Shown piece after piece: positions 17,944 through 26,648 of a stretch of 63,165 nt of DNA; the stretch's first letter is position 1, and each line of letters starts with the position of its first letter. The notes under the pieces are model-generated. The model made no database searches, was not told the DNA's origin, and saw only the letters and a program-made list of their open reading frames with translations. Both the position numbers and the translations under genes were made by a program. The stretch is taken from contig JAADHF010000083.1 of NCBI GenBank assembly GCA_013151965.1, forward strand, positions 1-63,165, written 5' to 3'. Source of the DNA: Spirochaetota bacterium. Its GTDB lineage: Bacteria > Spirochaetota > Spirochaetia > SZUA-6.

Positions 17944-19732
17944 AGAAAAAAAACTCCCCTCCTGGAATCTTAACAATATATATCCTGCACTGGATTCTAA
18001 AGAATACACAGGCGATATTGAGAATTTCAAAAAACAGCTCAGCAGGTTAGAGCAGATACTTGAAAATTTCCCTGATAAAGCACCTGCCGGCATAGAATCT
18101 TTTTCCGCCTGGTTTAACAATTACATAGACAGGGCAAACGTGGTATTCGATCTTTTAGAAAATCTGGAAGCTTATGCCTATACCATCTACTCTGCGGATT
18201 CCTACAACAAGCTCGCGCTTGAAAAAATAAACGAACTGGAAAGTATCTCTCTTCCCTTGAGCAGGATTTCCGTCTCTTTCAGAAATAAGCTGAGTCATGC
18301 CGGCAAAATACCGGATAATATATTTGCCGACAATACCCGCTTAAGTGATTATTCATTTTTTCTTAAGGAACAGTTTTTTTTAAGTAAAAAACAGATGACA
18401 GAAGCGGAAGAAGACCTTGCCGGTGATCTTGCCCGTGCGGGTTCCGATGCATGGAACAGGCTCCAGGAAGTCGTATCCTCGCAGCTGAAAGTCCTCTGGG
18501 ATTCCGGAACCGGAGAAGAAAAAACAGTAACGGAATTAAGAGCCCTTGCGCATCACCATGACAGGACAGTCAGAGAGAAAGCTTACAGGCTGGAGTTATC
18601 CGCCTGGGAATCCATGAAAATACCGCTTTCCTTTGCATTGAACGGCGTAAAAGGCTTCTCCGTTATTCTGAATAAAAGAAGAAATTATACCGATACATTG
18701 GAGCGTTCCGTTATACAATCCAGAATAAGCCGTAAGACACTCGATGCCCTGCTCGATTCCATGCATGATTCCCTTCCCGATTTCAGAAGATACTTAGCCG
18801 GTAAAGCGAAGCTTTTGGGATTAAAAAAGCTATCCTTCTATGATATCTCCGCACCCGTAGTAAAATCCGGCAGAAGATGGACATACGAAGAGGCCGAAGA
18901 ATTTATTCTTGCACAATTCTCCGAATTTTCTAAAGATCTGCACGATTTTGCAGATCATGCCTTTGAAAATAACTGGATAGATTCAGAACCGCGGGATGGC
19001 AAAGTGGGCGGTGCATACTGCATAACCGTTCCGCTTAATAAAGAATCCAGAATTCTATGCAACTTTGACGGTTCATTTTCTTCCGTCTCCACTATTGCAC
19101 ATGAATTAGGCCACGGATACCATCATCATATCTTAAAAAATACTCCGCATATACTTCGGACGTATCCCATGACATTAGCCGAAACAGCTTCCATATTCTG
19201 TGAGAATTTAGTCCTGAACGCGGCAGCGGAAAAATTTACGGGCGGTGAGAAACTCAGCGCCATAGAAAATCTTTTAGCCGATTCTACACAGGTTATAGTC
19301 GATATACTTTCCCGGTTTATCTTCGAATCCGAAGTTCTTAAAATAAGGGAGAAAAAAGAGATTTCCGTTGATGAACTAAACGAAATAATGATTAATGCAC
19401 AGAAAGCAACATACGGCGATATACTTAACGAGAATGAACTGCATCCCTACATGTGGGCTGTAAAGGGACATTACTACAGGGCCGACCTTGCATTTTACAA
19501 TTTTCCCTATGCCTTCGGAATGCTCTTTGGAATAGGACTCTACTCCAGGTTCAGGGAGGAAGGCAGAGCATTTGTAGATACATACGGATCTCTGCTCGCA
19601 GAAACAGGAAAGAAATCCGCAGTTGAGATAGCAAAAGATGCAGGTTTTGACATAGAAAAAAAAGATTTCTGGAAATCCGGTCTTGATATTATCAGGGAAA
19701 GAGTGGATGAATTCTTAAAAAGCGCTAACTAA
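17906..19732 (+). CDS. pepF: oligoendopeptidase F (M3 family)
   Basis: 608 residues, the usual size of PepF-type M3 zinc endopeptidases, which cleave short peptides in the cytoplasm. The metal site is HELGH (about residues 398-402) in TIAHELGHGYHHH, with the downstream glutamate in LAETASIFCE. The start is TTG at 17906: AAGGAGG lies 6-7 bases before it, inside the ndk coding region, giving a 38-base overlap. An ATG six codons later is much too far from that ribosome-binding site. No signal peptide. Confidence 0.93.
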   Translation: MITNSPMPNGLNKEKKLPSWNLNNIYPALDSKEYTGDIENFKKQLSRLEQILENFPDKAPAGIESFSAWFNNYIDRANVVFDLLENLEAYAYTIYSADSYNKLALEKINELESISLPLSRISVSFRNKLSHAGKIPDNIFADNTRLSDYSFFLKEQFFLSKKQMTEAEEDLAGDLARAGSDAWNRLQEVVSSQLKVLWDSGTGEEKTVTELRALAHHHDRTVREKAYRLELSAWESMKIPLSFALNGVKGFSVILNKRRNYTDTLERSVIQSRISRKTLDALLDSMHDSLPDFRRYLAGKAKLLGLKKLSFYDISAPVVKSGRRWTYEEAEEFILAQFSEFSKDLHDFADHAFENNWIDSEPRDGKVGGAYCITVPLNKESRILCNFDGSFSSVSTIAHELGHGYHHHILKNTPHILRTYPMTLAETASIFCENLVLNAAAEKFTGGEKLSAIENLLADSTQVIVDILSRFIFESEVLKIREKKEISVDELNEIMINAQKATYGDILNENELHPYMWAVKGHYYRADLAFYNFPYAFGMLFGIGLYSRFREEGRAFVDTYGSLLAETGKKSAVEIAKDAGFDIEKKDFWKSGLDIIRERVDEFLKSAN

Positions 19733-19770
19733 GGAGCGTAAACCAAAAAGCGCAAACTTAAGGAGGAATA

Positions 19771-20115
19771 ATGGTAAGGCACGAATCAGAGATAACAGAG
19801 GCGGTTCTGCAGGGTGATAACATAAAAGATGTAAAAAAACGGATACTTATCGGGCCAAAAGACGGTCTGGACGGTTTCTTTAGAGTCTTTACCGTTTCCC
19901 CGGGCGGACATACACCGCATCATAAACACAACTGGTGGCACGCAAACTATATACTGGAAGGAAAAGGGAAAATTATAATCGGCGATAAGGAATATCCCAT
20001 AAAAAAAGGCTCTGTCGCCTATATTAAAAACAATATGATGCACCAGTTTGTAAATACGGGGAATACAGACCTTAAGCTTATCTGTCTTGTTTCCGGAGAC
20101 GGGGATTCTTATTAA
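19771..20115 (+). CDS. cupin-domain protein
   Basis: 114 residues forming a single small beta-barrel cupin. The two cupin motifs are PGGHTPHHKHNWWHANYILEG (metal histidines) and IKNNMMHQFVNTG. Such one-domain cupins are metal-binding enzymes or sensors; no specific substrate can be read here. Excellent ribosome-binding site AAGGAGGAATAATG. Lies 38 bases after pepF on the same strand and converges with the radical-SAM gene, 5 bases apart. Confidence 0.85.
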   Translation: MVRHESEITEAVLQGDNIKDVKKRILIGPKDGLDGFFRVFTVSPGGHTPHHKHNWWHANYILEGKGKIIIGDKEYPIKKGSVAYIKNNMMHQFVNTGNTDLKLICLVSGDGDSY

Positions 20116-20120
20116 ATTAC

Positions 20121-21458
20121 CTATCGGGAAGGTAAAACCGAAACGGAACGGGCAAGACTTTTAAGTCTATCGAGGTCCTCATAGGTAAAACCTCTCCACT
20201 GCATGGGCATAATCGAATTATTATGAAATAGCGGTTCCTCCGCTATAGGGAAACATGACGATTTTACACTCTCCTTAAACAGCCCGGTACCGGGAACAGG
20301 AGAATACTCTGCAACAGAAATCTTTACACCGAACCGGGAGACAAAACGGATCGATTCTTCGACCTCTTCACTGTACTGATTCGGAAGGCCGGCCAGGAGA
20401 TACACACCTATCCGGCCGCCGGAAAATCCTGCATTTTTAAGTATTTCAACCCCTTCTTCCAGCTGATCAATATCGAGCTTTTTATCCTGATTCCTGTGGA
20501 AATCATCACTTGCACTCTCGAATCCTATCCGGACTTCTTTAAACCCCGCTCTAAACATCAATGATGCGGTTTCCGCATTTATAGATGCAAGGTGTATCCC
20601 GTTAGGTACATAAAAGTTAAGCTTTAACCCCGAGTCCATTATTCTCCTAAGAAACGGCATTAACACCGTCTCCTTTCTTAAGAGAAGAGCATCATCATAA
20701 AACGCAAAGTTAACAGTTCCGAGATTATCATGTATATTTTTTACAGTAGAAAAGGCTTTTTCCGCACTGCCCTGCTTAAAATCACCGTTTAAAGCAGAGG
20801 ACGCGCAGTATCTGCACCGGAAGGGACAGCCCGTATTAATCCTTACAACCGCGGCATCTCCATACACTTCTTTCAGTATCAGCGGCTCCTCTTCCGGAGG
20901 CTTTCCGGGAACAGGCAGTGATAGATGCTTAAGTACAGGAAGAACTGCAGGATATACACTTCCGGATATAATATAGTCTGTTTCCAAAACCTTTTCAGCA
21001 TGTTCTCTGCAGAGGGTCGCATATACGCCGCCTACCGCTACAGGAACTTCAGGGTATGTTTTTTTACATAACCGGACAGCTTCGCGTACCCCCGGGTACC
21101 AGTACGTCATCCCCGAACTGATAAGAACAAGATCAGGCTTCTCCTCTTTAAGCCTCTGTTCTATCGATTCTCCCGCTATTCCGTAACGTGCATAATTTCT
21201 TTTTATACCTTTAAGTACATGTGGTTTCCCGGCACTATCCCTGTAGAATTTACCTGTTCCGTTAAAGAGCCGTTTGGGCTTCTTAAGGAAACCGCCGCTT
21301 AGACGGTCATTGTAATCGAGGGCATTGATGAGTTTTACACGGAAGCCGTAATCAGAAAGCCATTTTCCGATTCTTAAGAGTCCGTAGGGCTTTAAAAACA
21401 GGTCGTACAGTGCAAAATCATATACCGGAGGTGCTATTAACAGTACAAAAGGTTTCAC
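20121..21458 (-). CDS. B12-binding domain radical SAM protein
   Basis: 445 residues. The N-terminal ~170 residues look like a cobalamin-binding Rossmann domain (LLIAPPVYDFALYDLF, VLISSGMTYWYPGV, VAVGGVYATL). The radical SAM cluster motif CPFRCRYC has cysteines 211, 215 and 218, followed by a TIM-barrel half with GFKEVRIGFESASD and LLAGLPNQ. Family members do methylations and ring rearrangements on diverse substrates; the target is unknown. GTG start at 21458, 5 bases past the stop of the hydrolase gene, so cotranscribed. Confidence 0.85.
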   Translation of the reverse strand: MKPFVLLIAPPVYDFALYDLFLKPYGLLRIGKWLSDYGFRVKLINALDYNDRLSGGFLKKPKRLFNGTGKFYRDSAGKPHVLKGIKRNYARYGIAGESIEQRLKEEKPDLVLISSGMTYWYPGVREAVRLCKKTYPEVPVAVGGVYATLCREHAEKVLETDYIISGSVYPAVLPVLKHLSLPVPGKPPEEEPLILKEVYGDAAVVRINTGCPFRCRYCASSALNGDFKQGSAEKAFSTVKNIHDNLGTVNFAFYDDALLLRKETVLMPFLRRIMDSGLKLNFYVPNGIHLASINAETASLMFRAGFKEVRIGFESASDDFHRNQDKKLDIDQLEEGVEILKNAGFSGGRIGVYLLAGLPNQYSEEVEESIRFVSRFGVKISVAEYSPVPGTGLFKESVKSSCFPIAEEPLFHNNSIMPMQWRGFTYEDLDRLKSLARSVSVLPSR

Positions 21459-21463
21459 ATGTG

Positions 21464-22234
21464 TTATATTCTTGCCCTGATAAAATCAAGAGTGGCAGAG
21501 AAAAGTCCGGAAATCCATTCCGCTCCCTGAAATGTATGATCGGCACCATCTATAAACTTAAGGGTCGCTTTTTCTCCCAGAATCTGTTTGTAATGTTCCG
21601 ATACTTTCGGAGGCACGGTTTTATCCTCTGTTCCGTGTATTATAAGCACATCCCCTCTGTAGAGTGAAGTCGTATCAAGAATATTAAGCTTCTGAACATC
21701 CTCGATAAACCCCGGGCCCACTAACAGCCCGCCCATATCGAGGGGGTTCCCTTTAAATTCTCCCATGCGTATCATTTCTTCGCGCTCTTTCAGTCTGTCT
21801 CTCATTTCACCGGCAGGCGCCCAGAGGATAAGTCCCGCTGTATTTCTACCTTTTGAGCCGGCAGTATAACCTGCAACCGTTCCGCCCATGCTTAAACCAA
21901 GTAAAAAAACTCTGCCGCTGTCTATTTCACCGCGCGACCTAAAGTAATTCGATATATATGCAGCATCCTCGATTTCACCGGAAAGTGTCATCTTATCAAA
22001 GGTACCGTCGCTCTCCCCGCTGCCCCGGAAATCGAACCTGATACTTGCTATCCCGTTTTCCGCAAGGAGGCGTGAAAAACGCACAAACATGAATCCGGGT
22101 TCCATCCTGTTCCCGGTGAATCCGTGATACATAATAACACCCGGGAATTTACCCTTTGTTCCCCGGTCTTCGGGCAAATGCATTACACCGCGAAGGATTC
22201 CCTTTGAAGTCTTAAGTTCTACATACTGCTCCAT
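21464..22234 (-). CDS. alpha/beta hydrolase (esterase/peptidase-like)
   Basis: 256 residues with the alpha/beta-hydrolase fold. The nucleophile elbow is GLSMGG (serine about residue 115), the oxyanion region is MYHGFTGNRMEPGF, the acid is in IIHGTEDKTVPP and the catalytic histidine in DGADHTFQG. This form resembles cinnamoyl esterase-type or S9-like serine hydrolases. Cytoplasmic. First gene of a two-gene operon with the B12 radical-SAM protein. Confidence 0.85.
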   Translation of the reverse strand: MEQYVELKTSKGILRGVMHLPEDRGTKGKFPGVIMYHGFTGNRMEPGFMFVRFSRLLAENGIASIRFDFRGSGESDGTFDKMTLSGEIEDAAYISNYFRSRGEIDSGRVFLLGLSMGGTVAGYTAGSKGRNTAGLILWAPAGEMRDRLKEREEMIRMGEFKGNPLDMGGLLVGPGFIEDVQKLNILDTTSLYRGDVLIIHGTEDKTVPPKVSEHYKQILGEKATLKFIDGADHTFQGAEWISGLFSATLDFIRARI

Positions 22235-22349
22235 GGCTTTTTTATCTCCTGATTTTTATTCCGTGAAAAACCGGTAGCTATTGTACCAGTTGTTTTATTC
22301 TTAGTCATCTTAAAAACCCTGTTGCGTAAGTTTTTTATTCATGTTATTC

Positions 22350-22378
22350 TGGACAATCATACGGTTTTTTACTATATT
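22350..22378 (+). promoter_or_regulatory. promoter of tRNA-Cys
   Basis: TGGACA at 22350-22355 and TATATT at 22373-22378, spacer 17, about 25 bases before the mature tRNA start. Confidence 0.6.
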
Positions 22379-22408
22379 CATTATGATTTTAGACTTTCGA
22401 TGCGTAAC

Positions 22409-22480
22409 GGCGCCGTACCCAAGCGGCAAGGGAGAGGTCTGCAAAACCTTTATGCACCGGTTCGAATCCGGTCGGCGCCT
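22409..22480 (+). tRNA. tRNA-Cys (anticodon GCA)
   Basis: A complete cloverleaf: acceptor GGCGCCG pairs with CGGCGCC, D arm CCC/GGG, anticodon stem GAGGT/ACCTT around CTGCAAA, T arm ACCGG-TTCGAAT-CCGGT. The discriminator is T, as expected for tRNA-Cys. CCA is not encoded. A T-rich stretch follows directly. Confidence 0.97.
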
Positions 22481-22490
22481 TATTTTTTTT

Positions 22491-22521
22491 AAAGCAGGTT
22501 ACTGTTTTTTTTACCTGCTTT
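22491..22521. terminator. hairpin between tRNA-Cys and the convergent KamA-like gene
   Basis: 9-bp stem AAAGCAGGT/ACCTGCTTT with a T-rich loop. A T-run at 22482-22490 precedes it. It overlaps the stop codon of the KamA-like gene and could stop transcription from either side. Confidence 0.5.
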
Positions 22522-23605
22522 CATCCGGGTAAGAATATCTTTTCCCGCCGCTGCTTTTTATCATAAAACCCTTATCATCATTTTTCTCCATATCCGCACC
22601 CGGCAGCGAAACCTTCCCCCCGCCTCCCGGCAGATCCACAGCATAAACCGGCATCCCGATACCGGAAACCTCTTTCGATAACTCATCTATCAGTTTCAGC
22701 CCTCTCTTTAGCGGGACCCTGAAATGCGAGGTGCCTTTTGCCAGGTCGCCCTGAAAGATATAGTACGGTTTTACCCGGTTCTTAACGAGTAATCCGGATA
22801 GTTCTGCGAGGGTTCTAAGGTTATCGTTAATTCCCTTTAATAACACACTCTGATTTAAGACAGGAATACCCGCATCGATAAAACGTGAAAGTGCCTCCAT
22901 GCTACGTCCGGTGAATTCTTTTGGATGATTAAACTGGGTAATTATCCATAGGGGCCTGTATAATTTTAGAACGGATATAAGCCCGCCGGTTACCCTTTGA
23001 GGCAAAACGGAAGGAATCCTCGTTCCTATTCTTACAACGATTTTCTTTAATCTGCTCTTTATGGCGCCGAGTATATCATTAATCCTGCCGTCAGGAAGTA
23101 CCAGGGGGTCGCCTCCGGAAAGCAGCACCTCCTCTATTTCATTATGTTTTTCCATATACTGCACCGCATTGACAAGCTCTTCCCTGCCGATAATACCCTT
23201 TTTTCTACCGGTAAAATGGCGCCTGAAGCAGTAACGGCAGTAAACCGCACAGAGGCCGGTTACAAGCAGGAGCGCCCTGTTTTTATACCGGTGAATAAGT
23301 CCCGGAACAACCATATATTCCGATTCCCCAAGCGGATCCGGCAGTTCATACTCCTTATAAATAAACTCACTCAAAGACGGCATAAACTGTCTTCTTACCG
23401 GATCAGCCGGATTTCCGCAGTCGGAGAGAGAAAGGAAATAACGTGTCACTGCAAAATCCAGCGTTACGCTTTGTCCGTTTTGTTTCCTTTTCCCTTCTGT
23501 CTTAAAAAAGGCTCTTTCTTCTTCCGATAATCTGCAGTACTTCGAAAGTTCTTCCGCCGATATTATTCTGTTTTTAAAATGTTCTTTCCAGCCATTATCC
23601 TGCAT
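22511..23605 (-). CDS. KamA family radical SAM aminomutase (EpmB-like size)
   Basis: 364 residues. Radical SAM cysteines 119, 123 and 126 in CAVYCRYCFRR, and the PLP-lysine motif PGGGGK near the C-terminus, identify a lysine 2,3-aminomutase homologue. The protein lacks the C-terminal extension of clostridial lysine aminomutases and has the size of EpmB, which makes beta-lysine for elongation factor P. No efp or epmA gene is in the window, so the EF-P role is only inferred. A catabolic aminomutase is the alternative. Confidence 0.85.
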   Translation of the reverse strand: MQDNGWKEHFKNRIISAEELSKYCRLSEEERAFFKTEGKRKQNGQSVTLDFAVTRYFLSLSDCGNPADPVRRQFMPSLSEFIYKEYELPDPLGESEYMVVPGLIHRYKNRALLLVTGLCAVYCRYCFRRHFTGRKKGIIGREELVNAVQYMEKHNEIEEVLLSGGDPLVLPDGRINDILGAIKSRLKKIVVRIGTRIPSVLPQRVTGGLISVLKLYRPLWIITQFNHPKEFTGRSMEALSRFIDAGIPVLNQSVLLKGINDNLRTLAELSGLLVKNRVKPYYIFQGDLAKGTSHFRVPLKRGLKLIDELSKEVSGIGMPVYAVDLPGGGGKVSLPGADMEKNDDKGFMIKSSGGKRYSYPDESR

Positions 23606-23708
23606 ATTTACATAACCTCATCCTGTATCAGACCTGCTGATGAAAGCCTGTAAAAAGCGTAACATTTTTATGCCGGATACTTCAACGATTAACAGGAAAA
23701 TGATACTC

Positions 23709-23714
23709 TATAAT
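23709..23714 (+). promoter_or_regulatory. -10 element very close to the SAM hydrolase start
   Basis: TATAAT ends 8 bases before the ATG at 23723 and no ribosome-binding site lies between, so the transcript may be leaderless. No good -35 is visible. Confidence 0.4.
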
Positions 23715-23722
23715 TTAACAGT

Positions 23723-24550
23723 ATGGATAAAACCATAGCCATTATAACGGATTTCGGAACGCACGATGCCTATGCGGCTATAATGAAGGGAGTTATTTCA
23801 GGTTTAAATCCTGATATTTCCATTATCGATATCACTCATGAGGTAGAGCCCTTCTGCATAGCATCCGCGTCATTTTTACTTTACTCCTGCTGGGACTATT
23901 TTCCTGAAGGTACCATCTTCCTATCCGTAGTGGATCCCGGTGTAGGATCGAAAAGAGGAATACTCATTGCCGAACAAAAGGATAAGTTTCTCATAACTCC
24001 GGATAACGGATCGGCTACTCTGCTTTATTACAGAAAGGAAGGCTTTAAGGCTTATGCTCCTTCCGCCCGAATAATGAGAAGGATAAGGAACCGCATTCCG
24101 GAGATAAGCCGTACATTCCACGGCCGGGATATTTTTGCACCTCTTGCCGCATTGCTCAGCGTCGAAGGCATAGAAAAGGTAAGAGGAAAAATGCGGAAAC
24201 CTGTTCTTTTAAGGAATTTAATGCCCCTTAAGGATAACCCGGGTGATAAAGAAACAGGTATAATCAGAGGCACAATCCTGCATATCGACAGATTCGGAAA
24301 CTGCATTTCTTCCATTCATGCAGATGATCTAGCCGGATTTGCAGGAAAGGCCGGAATCATTGTAGAAATAGGAAACATTAAAATCAGAGGTATAAAAAAT
24401 TACTTCTCCGAGGTCCCGGACGTATATATATTGGCATACTTCGGAAGTTCGGGCTTTCTCGAAATAGCTGCAAATATGCGGAATGCATCACAGATTTATA
24501 AGATAAAAACAGGAGATTCGGTTACTCTGTACTATAAGGGAGTAAAATAG
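23723..24550 (+). CDS. DUF62 SAM hydroxide adenosyltransferase (SAM hydrolase)
   Basis: 275 residues of the DUF62 family (relatives of fluorinase and chlorinase), most of which split S-adenosylmethionine into adenosine and methionine using water. Seen: IITDFGTHDAYAAIMKG at the start, VVDPGVGSKRG and FHGRDIFAPLAA, all family hallmarks, then a C-terminal beta domain with IDRFGNCISS. It leads a tight operon with a sensor kinase (4 bases) and a sigma-54 regulator (12 bases). Why SAM hydrolysis is tied to that pair is unknown. Confidence 0.9.
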   Translation: MDKTIAIITDFGTHDAYAAIMKGVISGLNPDISIIDITHEVEPFCIASASFLLYSCWDYFPEGTIFLSVVDPGVGSKRGILIAEQKDKFLITPDNGSATLLYYRKEGFKAYAPSARIMRRIRNRIPEISRTFHGRDIFAPLAALLSVEGIEKVRGKMRKPVLLRNLMPLKDNPGDKETGIIRGTILHIDRFGNCISSIHADDLAGFAGKAGIIVEIGNIKIRGIKNYFSEVPDVYILAYFGSSGFLEIAANMRNASQIYKIKTGDSVTLYYKGVK

Positions 24551-24554
24551 ATTC

Positions 24555-26636
24555 ATGGCTATCGGCGCGGTTCTTATTCTGCTTTTTACACTTGATATCG
24601 CTCTGATATACCTGATATACACCTATAACCCGATAGGCTCGATAAACAGGTTCTTAAGCCTTCTCCTTATTCCGGTGACATTTACAAATCTGGAGATGCT
24701 TTTTCTCTACTCCGCACGTAAAAGCATACCGATAGAGATAGGGCTTAATATGGCCATTTTCGGCATTATCTTTTTTTTCCCTCTTTTTTATCACTTCTCC
24801 TATTATTTCCCGCGAAAAAAGGTAAAACAGGATTCTCAAATACTATTCGCCGTACTCTATTTACTGCCCATATTTCTCGGCGTAGTATTGATACTAACCT
24901 ACAAATCCAAATCTTCGATACTGTTTTTCCGTGATTTAATACAGCCGCAGAAATATATTCATAAGAATCCCCTTTACTTCGGCATCTATTCCGCCGTACT
25001 CGTTTACCTGCTCTCCCTGCTGTCGATCACCGTATACAGGCTTGCACTTAGCCTTAAGCTTAACCTGCTTAAAAGGGAAAGAAAAACGGTTATCATGGTA
25101 CTTGTAGGATTTATTCCGCTTTCCCTTATCCTGCTCTTTAACAACCTTATTTTTCTGCCCCTGAAAGGAGGTATCTACTTCTACTTAGCCGGATCGGGAA
25201 TATATACAATATACTTCCTGATACTTATCTTTCAATTCGGCTATATAGACAGAAAGGCCGTTTCCCGTTTTTTTATCATATATCCCTCTTTATTAGGTCT
25301 TATCCTGCTTCTTTACAACAAATTATTAGCTCCTCTAAATTCCCTTATTGCATCTTCGCTTTTTATAACCATGCCGTTCCTTATAATACTCGAACTCCTT
25401 CTCTTTTTTGCGCTTTCGGCGCCGTTGATACGGATTCTCGAGGACAGGATAGGTTTTTTATTAAGCCCGTCGCCGGCCAATATCAGGGAAATATTAAGTC
25501 TTGCAGGACCGGAATTAGCTGAAATCATAGATATTACCGAGCTCGATCAGTTCCTTGTAAAACTCTTTATACAGGAACTGCATCTTAAACAGTTCTACTT
25601 TCTTATCAGGGATACAAACACCAAAAAATACCATTCTGTCCGCCGGAACAGCCCGGAAGTTTCTTTTCCGCTGGAAGGAGAACTTGCAGAAAAACTAAAA
25701 AATCTGCATAAAATCTGTGATATTCAGAAAATCGCCCTTTCCTGGGAACAGGGAGAGGAACTTGAACTGCTGGACAGGTATAGAATAAGCCTGGTTGTCC
25801 CTCTTTTTACGGAGCATGAACTCGATGCGGTATGTCTGTTAGGCGAGCCGGGTGTCGCACGTCCGTGGCACCAGCCGGAAACAGAAGAACTTGAAATCTT
25901 TTTCTCCGGGATTCCTGTTGTTATAGGAAGATGGCAGACACATATAAAAGCAATAGAAATGGAACAGAAACAGGCAAGGATAGAGAAAATCGCCGTACTT
26001 AATGAAATTACCTCCGAAGTTGCACATGAAATCAGGAATCCGCTGTCCATCATTGCAACATCCGCAGAAACTATCGCATCTAAAAAACTTATCCCCGCGG
26101 AAATAGAGAGGCTGGCAAATGATATTCAGGAAGAAACAGAGAGAATGTCAAACCTGTTAAAACGTCTTCTGTCTCTCCCCACACAGAAAAAAATACAGCA
26201 TTCGAGAACGGATATCGGGGAAGCCGTAAGCAGAACATTTAAGCTTTTATCGCAAAAAGCACAGGAAAAGCAGGTACACCTTGAGTTTTCCTGCGGCAGC
26301 GGGGAATACTATGCTATGATAAACAGGGAAGCTTTTATTCAGGTGTGTCTTAATCTCTCGCTTAATGCCATAGAGGTTCTGCCGGAAAACGGTACCCTCA
26401 AGGCGGTTATAAAAGCAGGCAGAGATACTGTCGATGTATATATTACGGATAACGGGCCCGGTATCCCGGAAAACATTATATCCAGAATATTCGAGCCCTT
26501 CTTTACGACAAAACCGGAGGGAACAGGCCTCGGACTTGCGATATCAAAACGGATTATAAACGAAGCCGGCGGAAGTATTAAGGCGGAAAGTACGGCGGAG
26601 GGAACTGTTTTCCGTATAAGATTACCCGGGGGCTGA
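24555..26636 (+). CDS. polytopic membrane histidine kinase with GAF-like domain
   Basis: 693 residues. About seven to nine transmembrane helices in the first ~300 residues, then a GAF-like region (320-460), then the kinase: H-box VAHEIRNPLS (His about residue 493), N-box [41 protein letters not shown]. Autophosphorylates and should pass phosphate to the sigma-54 regulator 12 bases downstream. The many-helix sensor suggests detection of a membrane or lipid-soluble cue. The overall layout resembles other multi-helix kinases paired with NtrC-type regulators. Confidence 0.88.
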   Translation: MAIGAVLILLFTLDIALIYLIYTYNPIGSINRFLSLLLIPVTFTNLEMLFLYSARKSIPIEIGLNMAIFGIIFFFPLFYHFSYYFPRKKVKQDSQILFAVLYLLPIFLGVVLILTYKSKSSILFFRDLIQPQKYIHKNPLYFGIYSAVLVYLLSLLSITVYRLALSLKLNLLKRERKTVIMVLVGFIPLSLILLFNNLIFLPLKGGIYFYLAGSGIYTIYFLILIFQFGYIDRKAVSRFFIIYPSLLGLILLLYNKLLAPLNSLIASSLFITMPFLIILELLLFFALSAPLIRILEDRIGFLLSPSPANIREILSLAGPELAEIIDITELDQFLVKLFIQELHLKQFYFLIRDTNTKKYHSVRRNSPEVSFPLEGELAEKLKNLHKICDIQKIALSWEQGEELELLDRYRISLVVPLFTEHELDAVCLLGEPGVARPWHQPETEELEIFFSGIPVVIGRWQTHIKAIEMEQKQARIEKIAVLNEITSEVAHEIRNPLSIIATSAETIASKKLIPAEIERLANDIQEETERMSNLLKRLLSLPTQKKIQHSRTDIGEAVSRTFKLLSQKAQEKQVHLEFSCGSGEYYAMINREAFIQVCLNLSLNAIEVLPENGTLKAVIKAGRDTVDVYITDNGPGIPENIISRIFEPFFTTKPEGTGLGLAISKRIINEAGGSIKAESTAEGTVFRIRLPGG

Positions 26637-26648
26637 GGATCGAGTCTT

